Positions 9,301-18,146 of a DNA stretch of 64,000 nt are shown one piece after another. The stretch covers positions 248,001-312,000 of the forward strand of contig NZ_JQCR01000001.1 in NCBI RefSeq assembly GCF_000757885.1. The letters run 5' to 3'. The notes beneath the pieces are model-generated. The model was not told the DNA's origin. It saw only the letters and a list, made by a program, of their open reading frames with translations, and did not search any database. The DNA is from Paenibacillus wynnii (GTDB lineage Bacteria; Bacillota; Bacilli; Paenibacillales; Paenibacillaceae). Both the position numbers and the translations under genes were made by a program. Within the stretch, counting starts at the first letter, position 1. Each line of letters starts with the position of its first letter.

Positions 9301-10856
9301 GCTGTAATAATTAATTTTCCGTCCTTTTCTTTTACATTTTTCTCCTCGTTGGTGTACCATTGCAGCTCATTGTTGCCCCAACCAGGGTTACCTACTACTG
9401 TCCCGTCTCCGAGGTCATAGGTCCATTTCGTGGGATCAATCGTTTCATCATTGAACTCATCATTCCATACCAGAGTCCACGGATTCACGGTGGGTGTTCC
9501 GCCACCGCTACCGCCGCCACTGGTCACAGGAGGAACTGTAGATGACACAGTCACCTGAGTGGTATTGCCTTTTGGCAGTGCTGAGCCACCGAGGGTAACT
9601 CCCACTGCATTGTTCTCAAGTGTGTTGATTATTGCGCTGCCTTGAAGGATGCTTCCTTTAGCATTTGGGGCGATGTGCAGCACATTAAGTTGAACCTTAT
9701 CGTTAAGTACAAGAGTAGTTGGACTGTTAAGCGTAAGCTTGCCAAGCCCTCCTGAAATAGTAAGCGTCAACCCAGATTCCGTAGAGTCTGTTGTTGTTAC
9801 AGCTGCAAAGTCCCCTTTGAGCTTCACCGTTTTGGGTCCTGCAGTTACGTAGACATTAGTAAAGCCAGCCCCCGTTAGGCTACTCTCCTCCAACATAGCA
9901 CCGGACTGCACGTAGACGGCATCGAATACCGTTGTACCGCTGGCATACACACGTACCTTACCGTTTGATTTGGAAACTTGCGTCTCACCCATCGCAGAGT
10001 CTTTGAAACCTACACTCTGCTCGCCTCCTCCGGAAATAAAGGTTGTACCCTTAACCTTTATCTGACTAAGCAGTGCATTTCCCTCTCCAATTCCTTGGGT
10101 CAAGTAGAGGTTGCCCTCAATAACCGTGTCCTTCAGCGTAACATCTGCCCGATTGATAATGACATTCCCTTTTACTGTTCCAAGAGAACCCTCTCCGGCA
10201 GTAACAACAAGCTCCGAAATCATCCGATCCACCATTGAAGCAAGCTCTGCACGGGTTACAACACCATCCGGTTTAAACATTCCACCGGGGTAACCTTTAA
10301 TATATCCACCGGCTGTGAGAGCGGCAATTGCGCTCAAGGTTTCTGCGTTGACTCCGCTGAGATCCTTGAAGCTGACTGCTGTGTTGTTTGCTTTTAGATG
10401 AAAAACCTTCTGCAGCGACAGTACTACTTCACCTCGTGTAAGTGGTTGTGTCGGGTAAATCTTATTAACTGTGTCTTTGCTTATATAACCTGCAGCAATT
10501 CCTTTGGCAATGTCACTCTTGTACCATGCTGATTCCTGCACATCAACCGGAAGTACCGCCGACTGCTCCTGATAATTGAATATACGATTCATGATGGCTG
10601 CAAACTCTGCTTTGGTTACTACCTTTGCGGGACGGAAAGATCCATCCTCATATCCGTTTATGACTCCATTCCCACTCCAGCGCTGTAAAGGTCGAACAGC
10701 CCAATGATCTGAACTCACATCCGTAAACGCTTTCATTACATTCGCCGGGCTGTCTGGAATCGAATTAGCCGCGAACGTTGTACTTCCCACTACCGGAGAT
10801 AACAGACCGGTAACCAGCACCATGGCTGATAGGATTGCTGAGATATTTCTCTTCAT
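6369..10856 (-). CDS. SLH-anchored GH16 endo-beta-1,3-glucanase (laminarinase) with multiple CBMs
   Basis: A 1495-residue secreted enzyme that should cut beta-1,3-(1,4)-glucan. Order of parts: signal peptide (1-31, cleaved near TFAANS), three SLH domains (about 40-215) that tether it to the cell wall, a repetitive beta-helix-like spacer (about 220-440), a Ser/Gly linker, a GH16 domain (about 458-707) with the catalytic motif GEIDIMEGW near residue 582, then about four carbohydrate-binding modules of the CBM4/9 (CenC) type (starting at NLVYNNNF, HLYNGTFD, LLNGEFNF, LVLNSSFG). A small Ig-like module precedes the last one. The ATG follows GGAGGAG. The divergent LacI gene and the palindrome at 10910-10927 suggest local repression. 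Confidence 0.92.
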   Translation of the reverse strand: MKRNISAILSAMVLVTGLLSPVVGSTTFAANSIPDSPANVMKAFTDVSSDHWAVRPLQRWSGNGVINGYEDGSFRPAKVVTKAEFAAIMNRIFNYQEQSAVLPVDVQESAWYKSDIAKGIAAGYISKDTVNKIYPTQPLTRGEVVLSLQKVFHLKANNTAVSFKDLSGVNAETLSAIAALTAGGYIKGYPGGMFKPDGVVTRAELASMVDRMISELVVTAGEGSLGTVKGNVIINRADVTLKDTVIEGNLYLTQGIGEGNALLSQIKVKGTTFISGGGEQSVGFKDSAMGETQVSKSNGKVRVYASGTTVFDAVYVQSGAMLEESSLTGAGFTNVYVTAGPKTVKLKGDFAAVTTTDSTESGLTLTISGGLGKLTLNSPTTLVLNDKVQLNVLHIAPNAKGSILQGSAIINTLENNAVGVTLGGSALPKGNTTQVTVSSTVPPVTSGGGSGGGTPTVNPWTLVWNDEFNDETIDPTKWTYDLGDGTVVGNPGWGNNELQWYTNEEKNVKEKDGKLIITALKEEQGGKPYTSSRIKTKGLFSKTYGKFEIRAKAPTGKGYWPAIWMLPENTVYGQWASSGEIDIMEGWGSRPNTVAGTIHYGAQWPDNIYSGKEYVFPGNSTIEEFHTYALEWEPGEMRWYVDGVLFSTKNDWYSLSNGQPANNAYPAPFNQEFHLLMNLAVGGNFDGNPTSETVFPKSMEIDYVRVYDLTGREYRQPVPVTTAKEAYLAGSKTALPDGNLVYNNNFTEQVDGDAGMGIPKTAYWSLFKESGANATLSLEPIGGKNFVKVNISNAGGNSYSIQPQAIVSLAKGRFYKLSFEAKTDTSRNINVRVTGGESRGFAGYSPGLKAELTSTMKPYEIMFQMKEDSDIAARVEFNLGTNASPVWIGNVRLEEIDSIPFEHDTAKTPLGSGNHLYNGTFDLGGTNRLSYWHAEAANGAAVSPVVNAQGTLDLQVTQAGSNTGDVKLLQKGIYLIEGQDYELTFKGASTSNRMAKVKLLGKDSSVYAEQVVNLTPVNQEIKVNFPDLAGGTDHEGQFVLELGGATGTISLDNFNLIRTSFYYDPSLVYFPLLNGEFNFGFDAWERLLTEQGGQSTAAVSDGKAKFSITNTGNQSYSVMLFQNKLKATSGIDYVIKFDASSSTARKIQVIADNASYQPSFSKVIDVTPESKSFTFEFRQGSNDTLALKFLLGKVEGVSVAGSHEITIDNVRFEIKNAPSKPQELLKDKSNNRVSQPIELIFTDNEAWRNAISAVKVNGTRLEASKYTIEPGKITIAASAFPIEGLYTITVEADYYVSGTVVQTILANDTNLVLNSSFGIGQTGWSKWSGEGGSSTFTVNDGVAEVAIAAAGGEPWHTQLFQEDIQLEAGKTYELSFKAKSTVARQIIVEYSNTTAASNPVKFDVTATWATYSTQFTVTNNNTLKLNYLIGKTMGTDVTANGVPHTISFDDITITEVVVGTPPTIIVTMPPVITPVILPTGTLNDAVVARDTVTIE

Positions 10857-10909
10857 TCTAGATTTCTCCTCCTTAATTTTCGTGAAATTTTCGGCATTGA
10901 AGATATAGA

Positions 10910-10927
10910 ATCGAAATCGGTTTCGAT
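10910..10927. promoter_or_regulatory. LacI-type operator upstream of the GH16 gene
   Basis: The 18-mer ATCGAAATCGGTTTCGAT has 7-bp inverted arms around TCGG, typical for LacI/CcpA-family repressors. It lies between the GH16 gene and the divergent LacI gene, 54 bp from the GH16 start, next to an AT-rich TAATATTAT that could contain the GH16 -10 element. It is nearly the same as the operator before the GH81 gene (24011-24024). The rest of the 297-bp interval (10857-11153) is AT-rich with no other clear element. Confidence 0.7.
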
Positions 10928-11153
10928 AATATTATTGTTGACTAGATTGCTTGTTTTGTAAAGATGTAATTTGAGCTTTTTTTCCAGCTGATAAAGATAC
11001 GATCTATTACCTGTGCGGGAACCGTTTGACTTGCTTTTACATTAAGAATAGAATGAATTCAAACTGAATTTGATGTCAAATTTACTATAAAACTCCCTAT
11101 TTTACTGTGTTTTTCACGAAATACCTATATTTAAGCCGGAAGGTGGCTCTACA

Positions 11154-12173
11154 TTGCAATTAAACATTAAAATGATCGCCGAGATGGCTGGCGTTTCGGT
11201 TTCAACAGTTTCGAAAATCATGAATAACTATAGCGATGTTTCCGAAAAGACGAAACAAAGAGTACTGGAGATAATCGAGCAGACCGGATATTTACCCTCC
11301 AACTCCGCCAAGACATTGGCAACCAAGAAATCCAGCTTAATTGGGGTGATTTTTGCCGGAGAATTGAACGTTGACTTTACGCATCCCTTTTTCGTTGAGG
11401 TGCTCAATTCCTTTAAGAAGCAGATGGGAGTGCTCGGCTATGACCTCATCTTCTTTTCCAATGAGAAATTTATTAGCGGCGGAGACTATTTCTCCCGTTG
11501 TCTGCATTTCCATGTGGACGGCTGCGTCATTATTTCTGGACAGAAGATGGAGAATGCTATTCAAGAGCTTGATATGAGCAGTATCCCTTGCATTGGAGTA
11601 GATCTGGAGCTGAAAGGCAAGAAGTCTGGATATGTCATGTCGGATAATTTCAAAATCTCATCCAAGGTCGTGGAGCACTTCTATTTGCTAGGGTACAGAG
11701 AGCTTGGATTTATCGGTAGCACGGCAGATTCGAATATCTCGAACAAGCGGGAGGAAGGCTACATTAAAGCCATTGAAGGCTTCGGAATGGCTGTTAATGA
11801 GAAATGGTTTGTTCACGGAGATGATTTCTTTGAGCCCAGCGGATACGCGGCCATGCAGCAATTAATACAGGCCGGCAATCTGCCTAAAGCCATCTTCGCA
11901 GCCTCCGATTTACTGGCACTCGGGGCCATTCGGGCCTTGAAGGAGCACGGACTTCGTATTCCGGAGGATGTGGCCATCATTGGGTGTGATGATATTGAGG
12001 CTTGTAAATATACCAGCCCCAAGCTGACAACCATCCGCCAGAACAAGGAAAGACTGGGCGTACTTGCAGCTCATATGCTGTTCGACCTAATTAATAATCA
12101 ATCCGAGGGCGGCTCTTTTGTAGTTGAACCTGCACTGGTTATCCGGGAATCCTGCGGAAGCCAGAACACTTAA
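11154..12173 (+). CDS. LacI-family transcriptional regulator
   Basis: A 339-residue repressor. The N-terminal LacI helix-turn-helix is clear (IKMIAEMAGVSVSTVSKIMNN), followed by a periplasmic-binding-like sugar-sensing domain (GVIFAGELNVDFTHPF, SDLLALGAIRALKEHGLRIPEDVAIIGCDD). The start is TTG, with an AAGGTGG box 8 nt upstream; no ATG fits the HTH boundary. The gene is divergent from the GH16 laminarinase and the shared interval carries a LacI-type palindrome, so it probably controls GH16, perhaps itself, and perhaps the GH81 gene that has a matching operator. Confidence 0.92.
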   Translation: MQLNIKMIAEMAGVSVSTVSKIMNNYSDVSEKTKQRVLEIIEQTGYLPSNSAKTLATKKSSLIGVIFAGELNVDFTHPFFVEVLNSFKKQMGVLGYDLIFFSNEKFISGGDYFSRCLHFHVDGCVIISGQKMENAIQELDMSSIPCIGVDLELKGKKSGYVMSDNFKISSKVVEHFYLLGYRELGFIGSTADSNISNKREEGYIKAIEGFGMAVNEKWFVHGDDFFEPSGYAAMQQLIQAGNLPKAIFAASDLLALGAIRALKEHGLRIPEDVAIIGCDDIEACKYTSPKLTTIRQNKERLGVLAAHMLFDLINNQSEGGSFVVEPALVIRESCGSQNT

Positions 12174-12198
12174 GCAACTGGTGTTGACCAACAGCTAG

Positions 12199-12250
12199 AA
12201 GAGGCTGTCCCAAAAGCCATGCAAATGGCTACTGGGACGGCCCTCTCTTT
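12199..12250 (+). terminator. Terminator after the LacI gene
   Basis: A compound hairpin: the outer stem pairs AAGAGG/CCTCTT and GTCCCA/TGGGAC, and the inner stem AGCCAT-gcaa-ATGGCT. A T-rich run follows on the plus strand, 26 bp past the LacI stop codon. Confidence 0.8.
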
Positions 12251-12284
12251 TGAGTAAGACTTAAGTTGTTATTGTCAGCGGACG

Positions 12285-12440
12285 CTCCGCGAACGGATCG
12301 TTGCTCCAATCGCTGTGCTCTCCAGATTTTATTTATTTTCCTTAGCGGTAAAAATCCGGAGAGCAAGGCGACCGCTACCACTTTTCCGCAATCGTTCCGT
12401 CCTCTCCGCTACTTTCAGCGGAAACCGTTCCAAAACCTTC
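12285..12440. repeat. Palindromic intergenic repeat, copy D (degenerate)
   Basis: This stretch shares the plan of the elements at 18481-18617, 29179-29433 and 35073-35327: a CGCTGT block, a stem (12317-12330, GCTCTCCAGATTTT) and its complement (12351-12364, AAAATCCGGAGAGC), then a GGCGACCGCT block. The stem bases differ from those of the other copies but pairing is kept. Boundaries are approximate. No terminal inverted repeats were found here. Confidence 0.5.
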
Positions 12441-12447
12441 TCTAAAA

Positions 12448-12516
12448 CAGCAAAAAGAAACCTCTCTTTGGTAAAATGGAGTTACTACACAACCATTTCA
12501 AAGGGGAGGTTTCTTT
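12448..12516. repeat. Inverted repeat at the end of an IS remnant
   Basis: AAAAGAAACCTC...TTTG and its complement CAAAG...GAGGTTTCTTTT form a long imperfect hairpin directly before the truncated transposase frame. In several IS families hairpins at the end of the element limit read-through translation; that role is inferred here. Confidence 0.5.
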
Positions 12517-12520
12517 TGTA

Positions 12521-12637
12521 AGTGGTGGCCGGGTCAGCTACCATCCCAAAATGCTCACCAAAATCATTATCTACGTCTACACCCTACGCATCTATTCTTC
12601 CCGGCAGATTGCCAAAGCCGTGCGGGAGATCTGCTGA
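12521..12637 (+). pseudogene. IS1182-like transposase N-terminal remnant
   Basis: One frame reads SGGRVSYHPKMLTKIIIYVY then TLRIYSSRQIAKAVREIC and a stop. This resembles the N-terminal part of IS1182-family transposases (HPKxLxKxLxYxY...YSSRxIxxxxRE). There is no start codon with a good ribosome site in this frame and the catalytic DDE part is absent, so it is a dead 5' fragment left after deletion. Its 3' edge falls about 36 bp from the stop codon of the neopullulanase-like gene on the other strand. Confidence 0.6.
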
Positions 12638-12673
12638 AGCAAGCAGCCCTTTGTTTTTGATTCATAGAAAATG

Positions 12674-14374
12674 TTACAACAGCATAAGACACCCGAAAGG
12701 TTCTATCTGCACGTATAGCCTGTCTGTGTTGTTAAAGGTCGAACCCGACAATACATCCGTCAGGACATTCTGATCCGAGCGGTAAGGGGACAGATCCAGC
12801 TGATAGCTATTTGGAGAGTTGTTGATGATTAGTCCCATCTTATCTTGATCGCTTCTTCTTACATAGCCGAGTACATTACGGGCTTCGTCTGTAAACCAGG
12901 GGCTGAAGGAGCCTTTGCGTAGCACATCATGGCCCATTCTTAACGAAATCAGCTGTTGGTACCATTTACGAAGCGCTGTATTCTGGTCACACTCCCGCCA
13001 AACCATAGGTTTTCTGCAATGAGGGTCGGTAGCGCCCTCCATCCCAACTTCATCTCCGTAATAGATCATCGGAATACCGATATAAGTGAGCTGAAAAAAT
13101 ACAGCTAATCTCATTCGTTTCTCCGCGGTGTTCACTCGGTCCCAGCCGCGGCCTCCCTGCTTGCAGGCCGTTAAAAACCGAAGTGTATCATGACTTCCGA
13201 TTAACTGGAACATTGCAGAATTGGCCTGATCGTTACACAAGGCCTCCTGATGGAGCAACTGCTCCATAAAGCGAACAGGTCCCGTAGTTTGTTCAGCGAA
13301 AAATTCCAGCATAGCATCACGTAGTACGTAATTCATGCCTCCATCGAACTTATCCCCTCTCAGCCATGGACCGGAAGCATGCATAATCTCTCCTATGATG
13401 AGCAATTCAGGGTATTCCGCTTTAAGCTCCTTCCGAAAACGGGACCAGAACAACGGATTCACTTCATTGGCTACATCTAAACGCCAGCCGTCGATTCCAG
13501 CTTCACGCACCCAATATTTCGCAACACCAATCATATAATCAGCAACATCCTTATGATCCATATTCAGCTTGGGCATATGTACTTCAGCTTTGCCGAAGGT
13601 TTCATAATTTGGAGATGGACTCTGCGTAACTGGATAGGAGTCAATGAAGAACCAATCCTTATAGGGGGAGTGCTCCCCTTGTTCCAACACATCCTTAAAG
13701 GCAAAGAAAGTGTCACCCGAATGATTGAACACAGCATCCAATACGACTTTGATTCCATGCTGATGAGCCTGGTTCACCAGTTCCTTCAGTCCATTCACAT
13801 CCCCAAAACCCGGGTCAACTTTATAGTAATCCGATGTATTATATTTATGCTCTGAAGGAGATTCAAAGATAGGAGTCATATAGATGACGGTGATCCCTAA
13901 CTCCTGCAAATATGGAATTTTATCCGTGATCCCTTGCAGGGTTCCCTGATTATAGCTGCTGGGATAGATTTGGTAAGTCACCGCATCCGAGACCCATGAA
14001 GGGAGTTCCAATGCTATAGAGTTGTGAAAATATGCATATTGAAAAGAACCAGCCCGCTCCCGATTCTCTGAAATTCCCCGCTCCCCATACCATAAATAAT
14101 CACCGGATGTATTTTCTACGTAGAACAAATATCTGCTTCTTTTAGTGTCTGTCTTAATCAAAGCTTCATGAATTTCATAGGCACCGGCTGATCCGATTCT
14201 CTCCATAGATAGCGGCACTTCTTTGCCCGGGGAATCATAACGGTCGGAATGAATAACGGTACAGGATAATTGCTGGCCGCTTTGAACAAATAATCTGAGC
14301 TTTAAGACACCAGGACCTACCGGAAAAGCAAACGGATCTTCACACGTATGATACAAAAACCATTTTTGCGACAT
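12674..14374 (-). CDS. GH13 alpha-glycosidase (neopullulanase/cyclomaltodextrinase-like)
   Basis: A 566-residue cytoplasmic enzyme without signal peptide, expected to hydrolyse malto-oligosaccharides, cyclodextrins or pullulan fragments. It has an N-terminal beta-sandwich (about 1-125), then the GH13 barrel with VVLDAVFNHSG (region I), nucleophile Asp in GWRLDVANEV (region II), acid/base Glu in IIGEIMHA (region III) and GSHDTLR (region IV). The ATG at 14372-14374 is 9 nt from AAGGAGAG; an upstream in-frame TTG is too close to that site. It is divergent from a LacI gene, a usual arrangement for maltodextrin genes. No terminator was recognised at its 3' end. Confidence 0.9.
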   Translation of the reverse strand: MSQKWFLYHTCEDPFAFPVGPGVLKLRLFVQSGQQLSCTVIHSDRYDSPGKEVPLSMERIGSAGAYEIHEALIKTDTKRSRYLFYVENTSGDYLWYGERGISENRERAGSFQYAYFHNSIALELPSWVSDAVTYQIYPSSYNQGTLQGITDKIPYLQELGITVIYMTPIFESPSEHKYNTSDYYKVDPGFGDVNGLKELVNQAHQHGIKVVLDAVFNHSGDTFFAFKDVLEQGEHSPYKDWFFIDSYPVTQSPSPNYETFGKAEVHMPKLNMDHKDVADYMIGVAKYWVREAGIDGWRLDVANEVNPLFWSRFRKELKAEYPELLIIGEIMHASGPWLRGDKFDGGMNYVLRDAMLEFFAEQTTGPVRFMEQLLHQEALCNDQANSAMFQLIGSHDTLRFLTACKQGGRGWDRVNTAEKRMRLAVFFQLTYIGIPMIYYGDEVGMEGATDPHCRKPMVWRECDQNTALRKWYQQLISLRMGHDVLRKGSFSPWFTDEARNVLGYVRRSDQDKMGLIINNSPNSYQLDLSPYRSDQNVLTDVLSGSTFNNTDRLYVQIEPFGCLMLL

Positions 14375-14464
14375 AAAATACAACTCTCCTTCTATCCATC
14401 TATCGTTCGTTTATATTTATGTTATTATGGTTACAAATAACGTTCCAAGTCGAGAGGGAAAACG

Positions 14465-15478
14465 ATGAAGGTAACCATTTCGGATATTGCCAAAGCAGCC
14501 AATGTGGCCAAATCCACCGTATCAAAGGTGCTGAACGATTCTCCAAAAATATCGCAGGAAACGAAGCACAGAGTCCGGGAAATCATGAAGCAAATGAACT
14601 ATACCCCTAGCAGCATTGCTACGCAATTAGCTAGACAAAGTAGCTACAACATCGGCTTGCTTGTAGATATGTCCAAAGAAAGTGAATTCTTGAACCAGTT
14701 CTTCTATAATATTATCGGTGGAATTGAGAGCGTAATCGTCTCTCTGAAATATGAACTGACCATTTCGAATGTGCAACATAGCAACCCAGAGGGGCATTTC
14801 TTAAATAGACTTGTGCTTAGCAAACGTGTTGACGGGATTATTGCTAACAACTCCGTATTGACAGAGGATCTGTCTGCTGAACTGGTTCGCCTCCAGTTCC
14901 CCTTTATATCCATTGGTGAGCTTGCGGGCTCCGCGGGCTGGGTGGATTTTGATAATGAATTGGGCGGAAGAATGCTAACCAGCCATCTGCTGGAACAAGG
15001 CTACTCCGCTGTTGCCTTTATTGGTGGTGAAGAGAAGGAAAAAATATTTACCCACCGCTGTAACGGTTACATGCAGGCTCTTCATCAGTCCGGTTTCACT
15101 GTACATAAGGAATGGATTGTGAATTGTAAAGCCAATGAGCATGAAGGCTACCAAGCCGCTCTAAAGCTTCTGCAAGGGGAAAACCCGCCTGATTCCATCG
15201 TATGCATGAGTAACTATGCCGCCTTCGGTGTACTTCAGGCTGCCAAGGAGCTCGGCATTCATGTTCCCTCCCAGCTTGGTGTTGCTGCTTTCGATGAATA
15301 TCCGTTGTCCCGGTATACAACACCTCCCTTAACATCACTTAATATCGATACTTTTAAGCTTGGGGTAGCTTCAGGTCATTTGCTGATGGATCGAATCCTT
15401 TATCCCGATAACCCGCCTAGACATGTACTGCTGGAGCCCGAGCTCATTCAGCGCGAATCTACCCGAAGAAATTCTTAA
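14465..15478 (+). CDS. LacI-family transcriptional regulator (probable maltodextrin repressor)
   Basis: A 337-residue repressor with an N-terminal LacI HTH (ISDIAKAANVAKSTVSKVLND) and a sugar-binding domain (GVAAFDEYPLSRYTTPPLTSL). A GAGAGGGA box precedes the ATG by about 6 nt. It is flanked by the divergent neopullulanase-like gene and the convergent alpha-amylase gene, so alpha-glucan genes are its likely targets. The palindrome GGGAAACCGGTTTCCC at the amylase promoter is a candidate site. I saw no comparable palindrome in the 90-bp interval between the two divergent genes. Confidence 0.9.
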   Translation: MKVTISDIAKAANVAKSTVSKVLNDSPKISQETKHRVREIMKQMNYTPSSIATQLARQSSYNIGLLVDMSKESEFLNQFFYNIIGGIESVIVSLKYELTISNVQHSNPEGHFLNRLVLSKRVDGIIANNSVLTEDLSAELVRLQFPFISIGELAGSAGWVDFDNELGGRMLTSHLLEQGYSAVAFIGGEEKEKIFTHRCNGYMQALHQSGFTVHKEWIVNCKANEHEGYQAALKLLQGENPPDSIVCMSNYAAFGVLQAAKELGIHVPSQLGVAAFDEYPLSRYTTPPLTSLNIDTFKLGVASGHLLMDRILYPDNPPRHVLLEPELIQRESTRRNS

Positions 15479-15523
15479 TCAGACTCCTCCGTGTGACCGT
15501 AACTACTTCTCCATAAACTTATC

Positions 15524-15554
15524 AAGAAGCGACTCCCGCTGGGAGCCGCTTCTT
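15524..15554 (+). terminator. Terminator between LacI and amylase genes
   Basis: Hairpin AAGAAGCG-a-CTCCC-gct-GGGAG-c-CGCTTCTT, 45 bp beyond the LacI stop codon. It could also serve the convergent amylase gene, although no long T tract follows on either side. Confidence 0.65.
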
Positions 15555-15608
15555 GGCTTTTCTGATTTAAAGAAGTGGCCTTACCGATTCTTCTTGATCC
15601 TAGGTACC

Positions 15609-18146
15609 TTATTGATCCTTCCAGCGTTGAACGGTTAGTGTCACCGTCTGCGCACCGCCAGAGGGTGTCAGTGTACGGTTCGCTATATCCGCACCGGATG
15701 TAGTCGTTTCCACGGTCGCCCATGTTCCGCGGGTCAGCTTATACTGCACCGCAGTTCCGGCAGGAAGATTCAACGTAATGGAATAGATCCCATCGCTTCC
15801 TTTGGTAAGCTGATAGGCAGGGTCAGCCGCATTCCAGTTATTGAACGAACCGGTGAGATACACGGGACCGCTCGCTGGAGTGGTAGATGGAACGGTTACC
15901 CGGAACGTAACACCGTCTGCTTTTGGCTCGCCTGCAGAGATACTGCCATTTACAAGACTCCATGTCCCGCTGTTGAAGTGGTAGTTGCTACTACCGTTAC
16001 TATCCCAAGTCCCGCTGCCGTTGTTAAAGGCTGCAGTAAGTCCTGCAGAACTGCCTAACGGCACTGTAATCACACTGTATCCGCTAAAAGCAGAGGATGA
16101 CATCTGCACGCCAGGTGGCGTGGTCCAGGTTGTAGCTCCATCCAACTTGTAATGAATGTAGGAGCTGCTGAAAGCTGGATTTTTGTAGAAAATCTTCACG
16201 CTGTTGCCTGGTGGAGTGGTTGCGAAGGCAATCGCACTCAGTCCAGAGAGATTTCCCGCAGCATCAAAGGCTTTGATGGTGTACTCATATGTTGTGCTTG
16301 AAGTTAAGTTAATGTCCGTATAGGAAGTCGCAGCTGTTGTTCCAACCTTGACGCCATTACGATATACCTCATACCCCGTTACTCCTACATTGTCAGTAGA
16401 AGCGGTCCAGCTCACTAGTACGCTTGAAGCGCTCTGTGGTACTGCCGTTACATTTGTCGGTGGAGTCGGAGCGATCGTATCTACGATTAGCGGCTGTTTC
16501 GCGTAGATTTTGGAAGCATTTGCCCCCACTGAGACTGCAATTTGTTTACCTGTAGCTCCGCCAGACTGAACAGTAACTGTATCCGCTGTGTTTAATTGAT
16601 TCACCAACACAGTTCCTACCGTCAGTGTGCTTTCTGCACGAAGGGGCAAGTTCACACTTTGCGTACCGCTGGATGCATTACTGAAGACAGAGATAACTTC
16701 CTGTCCCAAGTTAGCTCCACTATCAACACGGCGGGAAAAAGCATACAAATTCTGTGCCGACCACATTTCACGCTGAGTTCCTGTACGCAGTGCTGCGTTA
16801 TTTTTACGGATGTCGTTCAATTTGGCGACAAACTTATAGGTGTTTGCATTCTCATTGAAATAGTTTTGAAGCACGTTACCATTGGCATCCCGCTTTACCA
16901 TCGACCAGCGGTTCCAGGTATCAGCGATTCCACCTGTCATAATCTGACCATTGCCATTACCTTTATCCTGCTCGGTTCCTTGAAAGACAACCGGTGTTCC
17001 GCGTACTGTGAAGAGGAAGGCTAATGCATTCTGCATCTTCGCTACATTTCCTCCAGCCTCTGTTAAGAAACGGTTACGGTCATGGTTATCGATAAAGGTA
17101 ACCATATGGTTGGCATTCCCGTTATATACGGAATCCTGAGCCAGTGTACTCTTGATGTTGGCATCAAAGGATTGACCATAAGCAAAGCTATTAAGGACAG
17201 AGAAGAATAATGGAAAGTCTAACATTCCCCACTCCTTATTCGTTCCTACCCATCTTGAGACAAATTCTGCATTGCCGTCAAAATTCTCACCGAACGTATT
17301 AACGCCTAACAGATTCTGCAATTCACCGATATCCGTCGGCTTAATCAGCTTGGCTGCATCGACACGTGCTCCATCGGCACCTGTATAGTCAAACCAACCT
17401 TTGATTGAGTTAAAAATAGCTTGCTTCGCAGCCGGAACATCGAAGTCGATGTCATCCAGTCCGCCCAGATCATGATTCTCCAGATAATCCTGTGCCCATT
17501 GATCGTATCGTCCATCAACAAGTCCCCAGTTAATATCTCCGTTATGGTGATACCACGATGGATTATTGAACGGTGCCACAGGCTGCAGGCTTGCGATATC
17601 ATAGTTAGCCTGAGTCCCGAGCATGTAATCTCCGATATGATTAGGAACGACATCAATGATAACCTTGATGCCCTGAGCATGTGCTGCATCTACCAGTTCT
17701 TTCAGCTTCTCTTTAGTTCCGAAGTAAGGATTTGCTGCATTAGGATTCTTAACATTGTAGCCGTGGTAGGCTGTATTTTTACCAGTACCGTTGTTATCCC
17801 GATTGGTCATCTGCGGCTCTGCTACTGGTGATATCCAGATGGCAGTATATCCCATATTCTTGATGTAGGGGAGCTTGTCGATAACCCCCTGCCAGTCGCC
17901 GCCTTTCATATATCGAAAATCATCCTCCGTAGTTTCCCCGTAACGTATGGCTGATCCAGTTGCATTGTTAGTGGAATCTCCGTCATTGAAGCGGTCCACC
18001 ATAATCTGATAAATCGAGTCGTTTTCCGTAACGGTTCCAATACTTGCCGCCTCAGCGACTGACGGTGTTAAGACAAACAACTGAATAGCCAAAGAAAGAA
18101 CCATAGATGTAATCAGAACCGGTAGAAGCCATAATTTGCGTTTCAT
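15609..18146 (-). CDS. Secreted alpha-amylase, GH13 with FN3, CBM25 and CBM20
   Basis: An 845-residue starch-degrading exoenzyme. A signal peptide (about 1-34, ending near SVAEA) is followed by the GH13 barrel with DVVPNHIGD, nucleophile Asp near residue 262 in GARVDAAKL, acid/base Glu near 286 in TFGENFDG and FIDNHDRN near 355. After the catalytic part come a fibronectin type III module (about 560-643), a CBM25 starch-binding domain (about 647-743; IFYKNPAFSSSYIHYK) and a C-terminal CBM20-like domain (about 747-845; VYLTGSFNNWN, QYKLTRGTW). It has its own promoter about 220 bp upstream with a palindromic operator at the expected start point. Confidence 0.93.
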   Translation of the reverse strand: MKRKLWLLPVLITSMVLSLAIQLFVLTPSVAEAASIGTVTENDSIYQIMVDRFNDGDSTNNATGSAIRYGETTEDDFRYMKGGDWQGVIDKLPYIKNMGYTAIWISPVAEPQMTNRDNNGTGKNTAYHGYNVKNPNAANPYFGTKEKLKELVDAAHAQGIKVIIDVVPNHIGDYMLGTQANYDIASLQPVAPFNNPSWYHHNGDINWGLVDGRYDQWAQDYLENHDLGGLDDIDFDVPAAKQAIFNSIKGWFDYTGADGARVDAAKLIKPTDIGELQNLLGVNTFGENFDGNAEFVSRWVGTNKEWGMLDFPLFFSVLNSFAYGQSFDANIKSTLAQDSVYNGNANHMVTFIDNHDRNRFLTEAGGNVAKMQNALAFLFTVRGTPVVFQGTEQDKGNGNGQIMTGGIADTWNRWSMVKRDANGNVLQNYFNENANTYKFVAKLNDIRKNNAALRTGTQREMWSAQNLYAFSRRVDSGANLGQEVISVFSNASSGTQSVNLPLRAESTLTVGTVLVNQLNTADTVTVQSGGATGKQIAVSVGANASKIYAKQPLIVDTIAPTPPTNVTAVPQSASSVLVSWTASTDNVGVTGYEVYRNGVKVGTTAATSYTDINLTSSTTYEYTIKAFDAAGNLSGLSAIAFATTPPGNSVKIFYKNPAFSSSYIHYKLDGATTWTTPPGVQMSSSAFSGYSVITVPLGSSAGLTAAFNNGSGTWDSNGSSNYHFNSGTWSLVNGSISAGEPKADGVTFRVTVPSTTPASGPVYLTGSFNNWNAADPAYQLTKGSDGIYSITLNLPAGTAVQYKLTRGTWATVETTTSGADIANRTLTPSGGAQTVTLTVQRWKDQ

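Noticed and set aside
16596..17024. 142-codon plus-strand frame opposite the amylase gene
   Set aside because: Cys-rich artefact of the complementary strand of GH13 coding sequence.
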